Below, in pieces: positions 58,001 through 64,000 of a stretch of 64,000 nt of DNA; the stretch's first letter is position 1; each line of letters begins with the position of its first letter. This stretch comes from Hepsetus odoe (taxonomy: Eukaryota > Chordata > Actinopteri > Characiformes > Hepsetidae), in assembly GCA_017165825.1 (NCBI GenBank), contig CM029387.1:5571342-5635341 (forward strand), given 5' to 3'. The notes beneath the pieces are model-generated. The model was not told where the DNA came from. It worked only from the letters and a program-made list of their open reading frames with translations, and did not search any database. A program made the translations under genes and the position numbers.

Positions 58001-60509
58001 ATGATCATAATAAAATACAATAGTATGAATTAAGCAGCAATTAACTAAAGAAATGTGTTGAGCTTTTCATGATTAAAAAATCTGTAGTGACAGAAAAAAG
58101 CTAATAATTAATCAAATTTGAAATTTGCCATTACAAAAGATGTGAACAAAGAAGTGAACATTTTTTCTAGATTAAAATTTGTATAAACTACAGTAGTTGA
58201 ACCTACTGGTCTGGGACTCAAACTCACAACCTTCTGTTTTTGGGACCCAGTCTCTACTAGGCCATCTCCACAAGGCTACTGTTAAAAAGTCCATCCACAT
58301 TTTCCTTGAGCACATTGATAAATATATGCCAAAATGTGCATAAGAAAGTGATTAAAAAGTAATTCCACTAATAAAGAATAAAGAAATTGTAATGCCAACA
58401 ACTATCTCAAAACTATGCTCAAAAACTGAACCAGCCAAAATTTGTCACACCAGAATCCACCTCCGTTTCAACGGCTTCTCCAGACAACATCAGAACTGGA
58501 TCCACCACAGACCTGCCTACAAGCCCACAGCGTTTTCCAGCCCTCACTCCTGATTATGCATTCTTCTCAAGTCCAACCCCCCCAGGTCAGACTCTACAAC
58601 AGACAACTATGTCCGAAATAAAGCCAATCAAAAAGTGCCATTACACAGCTTATGTACACTCTTATGTAATGTGATCTGGTTTAATCTTTTTTAGACTTCT
58701 CCCATAAGGTGTCACTACATTAAATTATCCATCTCCATTTCTTCCTCTTCTCTGCATCTTCCACTTCCACACCAACTGCCTGCTTGTCCCTTCTCACCAC
58801 ATCCATAAACCTCTCCATTGCCCTTGCTCTTCTCCTCTTTACTGGCAGCCATCCTCAACATCATTCTCCCAACAGACTCCTCGTCTCTCCTCCTCACACG
58901 TCCGAAGCAACGCTGTCTTGCTTCTCTGACATTGTCTCCAAATCACCCAACCTGAGCTGTCCCTTTAAAAACTTGTCCCTAATCCTGTCCATTCACATCA
59001 CTCATCACTGCCTAGATTTTTTTCTAATAAACACTTTCAGAATTAGAGTAGCTCAAATAAACAGAAACACTGCTGAGCATCAACCAGATATTATTTTCTC
59101 TGAATTGCAAGGATTGTTTAGTCCATTTTGCCTGTTATATGTCAGTAATGAAGGGCCGCGGTGGCCTAGTGGTTCGGGCGTCGGCCACCTGATCGGAGGA
59201 TCGGGGGTTCGAATCCCTTCCCAATAGGGTACCCTTGAGCAAGGTGCCGTCCCCGTCCCGCTCCTCTCTGCGATGGGCTGGCGACCTGTCCAGGGTGTGT
59301 CCCCCGTCCTCGTCCTGTGTGCGCTGGGTTGGACACCAGCACTCCCCCGCGACCCCGTTTGGGACAAGCGGCAGATAATGGATGGATGTCAGTAACGTTA
59401 AGATGGAAAACAGGCAGAGAATGATGATAACAAAATTGCTGGGACAAGAGTTACAATCAGATGAGTCATCGTTTTTTTCCCACTCAACAAATAACGTGGG
59501 TTTATTTCAGAGCATACACACACCCTCAAGTGGACGGCAAACACAGCATCACCGTCACAGCCAAGCTACAGTCGAGCAATCTCATCCGGGAGTTTTATAT
59601 AAAGTGCTTGCTCTCTTGCAAGTTTACCTTTGGGTTTGTTAAAATAATCTGTCTGTCTGTCTCATCATCTCTCTCTGTCTGTTTATCATTGAGGAGGCCA
59701 AAAGTCTGAGACCACTCAAGAAATTCTTCCCTCTTTTTTTTTTTTTTGCATTCAGCAGTTTTAACTTTCAAAGTGTATCATCAATTTTTCAAACAATTTG
59801 AGTGAAATCTTGGAAATATTTACATGAATGTTACATGAAAAGGAGACTAATACTCTAAATGTTTATAAGCTTTTCCCGGACGAGGTCACTATTTAAATCT
59901 AAATGATTTTGACACTGATCATGTTAAAGCCTCCAAGTAGACTGCAATTGTTTTACATTTCTAAAGTTTAGGGTTTTTAATAAAATGTTGGTTCTTTATT
60001 TTCTCATGACTAGCTCATTTATTTGCAGGTTTAAGATAATCCTGACAGTCCTTGATTTCCAATGTAGTCTCAGGTTTTTGGCCCACAGTGCATTCTCCTA
60101 TTAAACTGTCGACTAAAACTGAAAAACGTATAAATTCTATGATTACTAGCTTGCAAGTACACATCTTAGTTCTCTTACAACACAACCTGTCACAAAAAAA
60201 CTATGTAACATCCTCCTGTTTCACTTTTAGAGAGGGGAAGAGTCGTTTTAGACATGAAGGTGTCTACAAACTCTGGAACAAAGGAACTGGTTGTACAGGA
60301 AAGCCTGCAAAATGTGAGTGCACTTCATACGAAGAGAACAATCAGAAAGCAACCAAGCACTTATTATAGTACTACTTTTTTTTAATAAAAAGAAATAACA
60401 TTCCCCTTCATTTCAGTTTGTCCAGCAGGTGCAGGCAATGTTGAGGAAACAGCATACTGACTGCACACTGAAGATCATAAGAATTCAAAGGAAACCAGCA
60501 AACACCTAA
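55095..60509 (+). CDS. Gene 3B: compact secreted somatomedin-B protein of the cluster
   Basis: Assembled exons: 55095-55158, 56763-56900, 57863-57931, 58454-58585, 60231-60313 and 60417-60509. The sum is 579 nt, open, about 192 residues. Parts: signal peptide (MRVIHFGILLLILFIEENQ); a ten-cysteine somatomedin-B domain; two short Ser/Thr-rich exons (NSTSSPTSTPETTFSSPPS and ESTSVSTASPDNIRTGSTTD); then the C-terminal module, RVVLDMKVSTNSGTKELVV, FVQQVQAMLRKQHTDC, TLKIIRIQRKPANT and stop. Here the usual CxGC is HTDC, with one cysteine missing. The donor after 58585 (CCAG/GTCAGA) was chosen because it is phase 1; reading through instead stops soon after. AATAAA at 61054-61059 may serve it. Only the first two exons lie inside the duplicated unit. 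An exon at 59519 is possible but not included. Confidence 0.65.
55990..56560 (+). pseudogene. Relic exons inside the first intron of gene 3B
   Basis: Near 56041, ATACAAAGAGACATGAAGGT follows an AG and is preceded by sequence like that before C-terminal-module exons (ACTATCTAACAACCCATCGT), so it looks like a decayed module exon. Near 56373, TTAATTCCACAAGCTCACCA copies the exon at 57863 but breaks off. GAGGGGTGAGGTTAGAT and an AT-rich stretch of about 110 bp occur twice (56073 and 56413), showing a local tandem duplication. Confidence 0.5.
56763..56900 (+). CDS. Somatomedin-B exon of gene 3B
   Basis: 138-bp phase-1 exon encoding AGCAGPPKLCCQGLNNTC, then CYCDQAC and TDCCADYRQTC: ten cysteines, two residues longer than in gene 2. 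Confidence 0.85.
57582..57613. repeat. (TTC)n microsatellite
   Basis: Short run of TTC after CATCATCATC, just beyond the right end of duplication unit B. Confidence 0.85.
58700..58990. mobile_element. LINE-like fragment
   Basis: Pyrimidine-rich, with CCATCTCCATTTCTTCCTCT, CTCGTCTCTCCTCCTCACAC and TGTCTCCAAATCACCCAACC, a pattern common in truncated fish LINEs. The open frames across it look accidental. Confidence 0.45.
59151..59385 (+). mobile_element. SINE with LINE-like tail
   Basis: Flanked by ATGTCAGTAATG and ATGTCAGTAACG (12 bp, one mismatch; 59139-59150 and 59386-59397). Head GGGCCGCGGTGGCCTAGTGG, tail TTGGGACAAGCGGCAGATAA. Confidence 0.85.
59512..59625 (+). other. Possible exon near the end of gene 3B
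   Basis: Acceptor GGGTTTATTTCAG, then a frame reading VDGKHSITVTAKLQSSNLIR and EFYIKCLLS. Alternating hydrophobic residues look like a real strand, similar in style to the first exon of the C-terminal module. No convincing phase-matched donor follows, so it is left out of the gene model. Confidence 0.3.
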
Positions 60510-61737
60510 GTAATCATCAAATCTCACAGCCATCATCAACTTCATTTTCAGTAGAATTTGAATGGACGATAACTTTTCTACATTTTTTTTAATCGTCCAT
60601 CACATTTAGCTTCATATTCATCGTTTTTGACCCCAACAACTGGGGGAGCACCATGCAAATGAATTATGATCCATTAAAAAGTCATGAATATCAGTAGCCA
60701 GTTCAATTCCCAGCTGAACCCTAAATTTATGATGTTCCACACCAGAAAAGGAAATTTATCTGAGCTTGCTTTGCTCTAAGCTGCAGGTCACTTCCTTAGA
60801 ATCTGCCTTATTCAATAACTGACTCTTTGTAGGCTCCTGGCAGTCTTAAAGATGTTTTCTTGTAGCGAACACTGCTGATAATAATGGCTGAGCAATGAAA
60901 TAACAATGAACCTGAAAGTGTTTTTGCCCAAACATCAACACGCTGTTGAAACAGATAAAACCATTTAATCATGATAATATTAAAAAAATATTAGCTCTAA
61001 ACATGAAAAGCATTTTATTGAAAAGGCTCTTTGAATGATTTTTCTGCTCAAAAAATAAAGATGTAAGAGTTGGGTTTTATACATAGGCTAGGGAAAAGGT
61101 ACAACTTGTAACATAGTTCTTGTACACCCAAAACCAACAAATCCAAGTGAGAAAAATATCAATATTACCAAAACCCAACTCTGGTGCAGTCTGTAGCAGT
61201 AGTGAAAACAATGTTGAAGGAATGGTTCAGCAAAAGAAAAGAATCTAATTCAGTTTCCCCACTTACTTCAGATGTAGTTGATCAGCCAAGATTAAAATTT
61301 TTGCTCATTTTAATTTAATCATTTTAATCTTCACTGCCCAGCCTAAGAGTCAGAAGCCACCCATTCTTTTTAACCCTTCCTCACAACAGGTTGAACAGCT
61401 TGAACAAATTAAACTCCAGTGTTTGCACACACACGCACTGTGAACATTGAGCACTGAATCAGTCATATGCATTTAATTCATCCTGCACGAACTGGTAGTG
61501 AACACACTCTCCAGGAGCAGTGGCCTGCGGTACCTGCACCCGGTGGATGGGTTGTGCCCTCCATGTGTGCAGGGGTGGGAAAGCTCTATTCACTCTCCTG
61601 CTACTGCACAGTTTTCCTGCCAGACAGTCCTTCTTATGATTGAATGCCTGCTGTAGTGCTTTCTGAAATGACTGAAATGGTGGCTTTTATATTTATCAGT
61701 CATACTGTAAGTCATATACATATAAGTCATACATGTT

Positions 61738-61994
61738 GGGGCAGCGGTGGCCTAGTGGTTAGGGATTTGCCCCCGCATCGGAAGATTGTGGGTTTGATTC
61801 CCTCACAAGTAGGTTGCCCTGAGGTACCCCTCAGCAAGGTACCGTCCCCGTCACTGCTCCCTGGGCGCTTTCAATAGCTGCTCACTCCTGCACGGTGTTT
61901 GTGTGCATGGGTTAAAAGCAGAGGTCCAATTTCGTTGTGGTTCACGTGTGCTGTGCTGTGACCTCGCAATGACAAGGGTTGTCACTTTCACTGT
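61738..61994 (+). mobile_element. tRNA-derived SINE (family 1)
   Basis: Complete-looking copy: GGGGCAGCGGTGGCCTAGTG head, GGGTTTGATTCCCTC box B, GTACCCCTCAGCAAGGTACC body, TTGTCACTTTCACT tail. Confidence 0.9.
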
Positions 61995-62170
61995 GTCCTA
62001 AACCACCTCCACAAATCTGCACCACCTTATTGAAAAGCTGGATGTCATTATTTTATTTTTTTTGCCAAAACATCACTGTAACTTCATTCTGTCCTGGAGG
62101 AGAATGAAGAGCTGTTTCTCACACCTCTCACTTTCGAGCTTTATAATTTTGTTTCAGACCAAAATTAGTA

Positions 62171-62171
62171 C

Positions 62172-62210
<39 letters not shown>

Positions 62211-62213
62211 GCA
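62171..62213. repeat. (AAT)n microsatellite
   Basis: About 14 trinucleotide units. Confidence 0.9.
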
Positions 62214-63787
62214 TCCCAAACAAAAGCCATAAAAAGATAGAAGATTATCCAAGATATGTTTTTTGCTGAAAGTATTTAATATAAATTGACACGCATTATG
62301 TAATCTGTTGGTTTTTGTCACATATCCATATTCTTTACCCTCTGTTAATGTTGTAGCTATATTCTTATGTTAATGCAGGTTATTTCTGTTTCTTTAAATA
62401 AAATTGTCTGCTCACACATACATCCAGCTCCAATGCCTCCCTTACAATGATGTCTCGTGGTGATGTCTTAATGGGTAATATCTCTAAAAACATTTTTTTT
62501 CATTTATGTTAACCACAGATTGTAGTTTCTAGAACTCCTACATTCATGAAATTTAACACATTCGTTCCTTTTTCTGAGGTTACAGAAGGACTTTCATTTA
62601 TATGGCCACAAGTGGAGTTTATTCTTGTATGTATGTAACATAAAAAATCCGTTCAAAGGTTCTGTTTCATTGGAAAGTCCTAAAAAAATAATAATGCCCT
62701 CACTTTGGAGGTTTAGGGAGCCCACCTCTGCAAACCACTGATTGAAATCAACACATACTTTAAAATGACAGGATAAATTTTATATACATAAAATGAAAAT
62801 ATGCATCTTGCATTTTTTCCTACACTCTTAGGCTTTGCTTCATTTGGTTTATAGGTAACTCTAAACAGCTCTGTGTTACAGGTGTTCCATTCCAGTCTGC
62901 TGGACACTCAATCCTATCTGTCATTTGGCGCCAATCATTCAGAAGCACAGTGAGCTACCTGCGTGCCTATTGGACCCGTTCCAGGGCCTCAGTTTGAAGT
63001 AAAGGTCCCAAAGGAGCTTTGGCCCTAGGTTTCTACCCCCAACAGCTACCATCAAGCAGCAGGCGCAAGCATCACTTGATTTGCTACAACTCTATGAAAG
63101 AAGATACTGCACCACTCTCAGGAGAGGGGGAGGGGGGTACATTCACTCACCCCATGTTGGGCCACCCCATTACCTCAGATTACACCGCTGCGCCTTTTAT
63201 TTTCTCTCCTCGGCTTCTCTTGCATGAGCTCTCAGGCAGAATGTCGTCAAAATGAGAAGCGCATGTTCTCATTAGAGACATCCCCAGGATCCCGCTCCAT
63301 GCAATTGATGTTAATTCACTAGGCCGATAAAGGCTAGGGTTTGCTCCCCCCACCAATCCTACCACAGTCCTGCTTGGTTTTGAGAACCTGAGATCATATG
63401 GGGTCATCGACAGGACAAAATCAGAAGTTTTTTTTTGCCCTAAATATTGGTTGTGAGCACATTGAGTTGTAAAAGGAATGCCCCCTGGCCTGTGGCCCAA
63501 TGTTCTGACTAGCCCTGATTAAATCTGCCCACTTTCACATCAAAGGCCGTCGTATTACCTTTCTACAGCATTCTGATTTTTTCTAAACAAATGTGGCTGC
63601 GTTTGCTGCTTGTAAATCCACCTTGCAATTGCATATAACACCATGGGCACATGAAGGTCACCATGTGCAAAATGGGCAAAGTTGTTACAGAAAGTCTGCA
63701 GGCACGGCATACATGCATTTGCGGCCATAAAGTAAAAAAAAACTGTACAATACAATAAACAGTGCAAATTTAACTTATTATTTTCAG

Positions 63788-63836
63788 AGGAACTTTTGAA
63801 CCAGAAGAAGACTTGATTAAAGGGTTAACCTACAGG
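63788..63836 (+). other. Exon-like segment of an unidentified downstream gene
   Basis: Acceptor TTATTATTTTCAG and strong donor GTAAGT enclose 49 bp that read GTFEPEEDLIKGLTYR in one frame (phase 2 in, phase 0 out). The acidic, amphipathic peptide looks coding rather than random. Nothing else of the gene is visible before the window ends. Confidence 0.35.
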
Positions 63837-64000
63837 GTAAGTAAAGGCTGTATCACATGTGAAAGAGCACAAAAAAACATTGCAAACACTAGCTGACATT
63901 GTAAATCCATATGACTACAGCTGAAACCCCCTGCTGTGTAGCATGAAATAACATGTAGTGGCATTTTCCATATGGAAACAAGCTGCCTGCTTTAGTTTCC

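Larger units (their letters stand above)
60510..63787. other. Distal region without a supported gene
   Basis: Holds the presumed 3' untranslated region of gene 3B, a SINE at 61738-61994 and an (AAT)n run at 62171-62213. A less AT-rich stretch at about 62880-63540 matches nothing I recognise. Confidence 0.5.

Noticed and set aside
58784..59227. 147-residue frame overlapping gene 3B
   Set aside because: It crosses a LINE-like fragment and enters a SINE; no domain and no phase match with the flanking exons.

Overview
This is eukaryotic DNA from a ray-finned fish, probably an otophysan teleost. The evidence is split genes with GT/AG introns, many tRNA-derived SINEs, a decayed Tc1 transposon, LINE and Ty3/gypsy fragments, and long AT-rich introns. 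There is no operon, CRISPR array or bacterial gene. Most open frames in the window are chance frames in introns and repeats; the real coding sequence is in short exons that I assembled by hand from splice signals and intron phase.

The window is a cluster of secreted, mucin-like genes, all on the + strand. (1) 676-2607 is the 3' end of a gene with a von Willebrand factor D domain. (2) Gene 1A (5167-14803) has a signal peptide, Thr/Ser-rich exons and a short C-terminal module. (3) Gene 2A (17757-26413) has a signal peptide, a somatomedin-B domain, many Ser/Thr exons and the C-terminal module, and carries many disabling lesions. (4) 3A (27393-27741) is a signal-peptide exon plus a broken somatomedin-B exon. 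(5) Gene 1B (31120-39381) is a duplicate of gene 1A without its own signal-peptide exon; its Thr-rich exon has grown to 3.56 kb through a 72-bp tandem array. (6) Gene 2B (44959-54280) is an intact partner of 2A, about 523 residues as assembled. (7) Gene 3B (55095-60509) is a compact intact member, about 192 residues as assembled.

The layout comes from a tandem segmental duplication. About 7314-28614 (unit A) aligns with about 28783-57540 (unit B). The left breakpoint lies downstream of gene 1A's signal-peptide exon and the right breakpoint lies inside gene 3. The junction therefore placed the signal and somatomedin-B exons of 3A directly upstream of a headless gene 1B. Nearly every coding exon is flanked by phase-1 introns, so such a join keeps frame.

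All members end with the same two-exon module of about 50 residues: strand-turn-helix, a phase-0 intron, then helix, usually CxGC, strand and stop. I do not recognise this module as a named domain. Together the genes look like a birth-and-death family of secreted, heavily O-glycosylated proteins, probably of mucus, egg coat or extracellular matrix; that role is inferred from composition. The copies differ by private SINE insertions, gene conversion, unequal exon recombination and repeat expansion. After 60.5 kb I see mostly repeats and unexplained sequence, with one exon-like stretch at 63788-63836.
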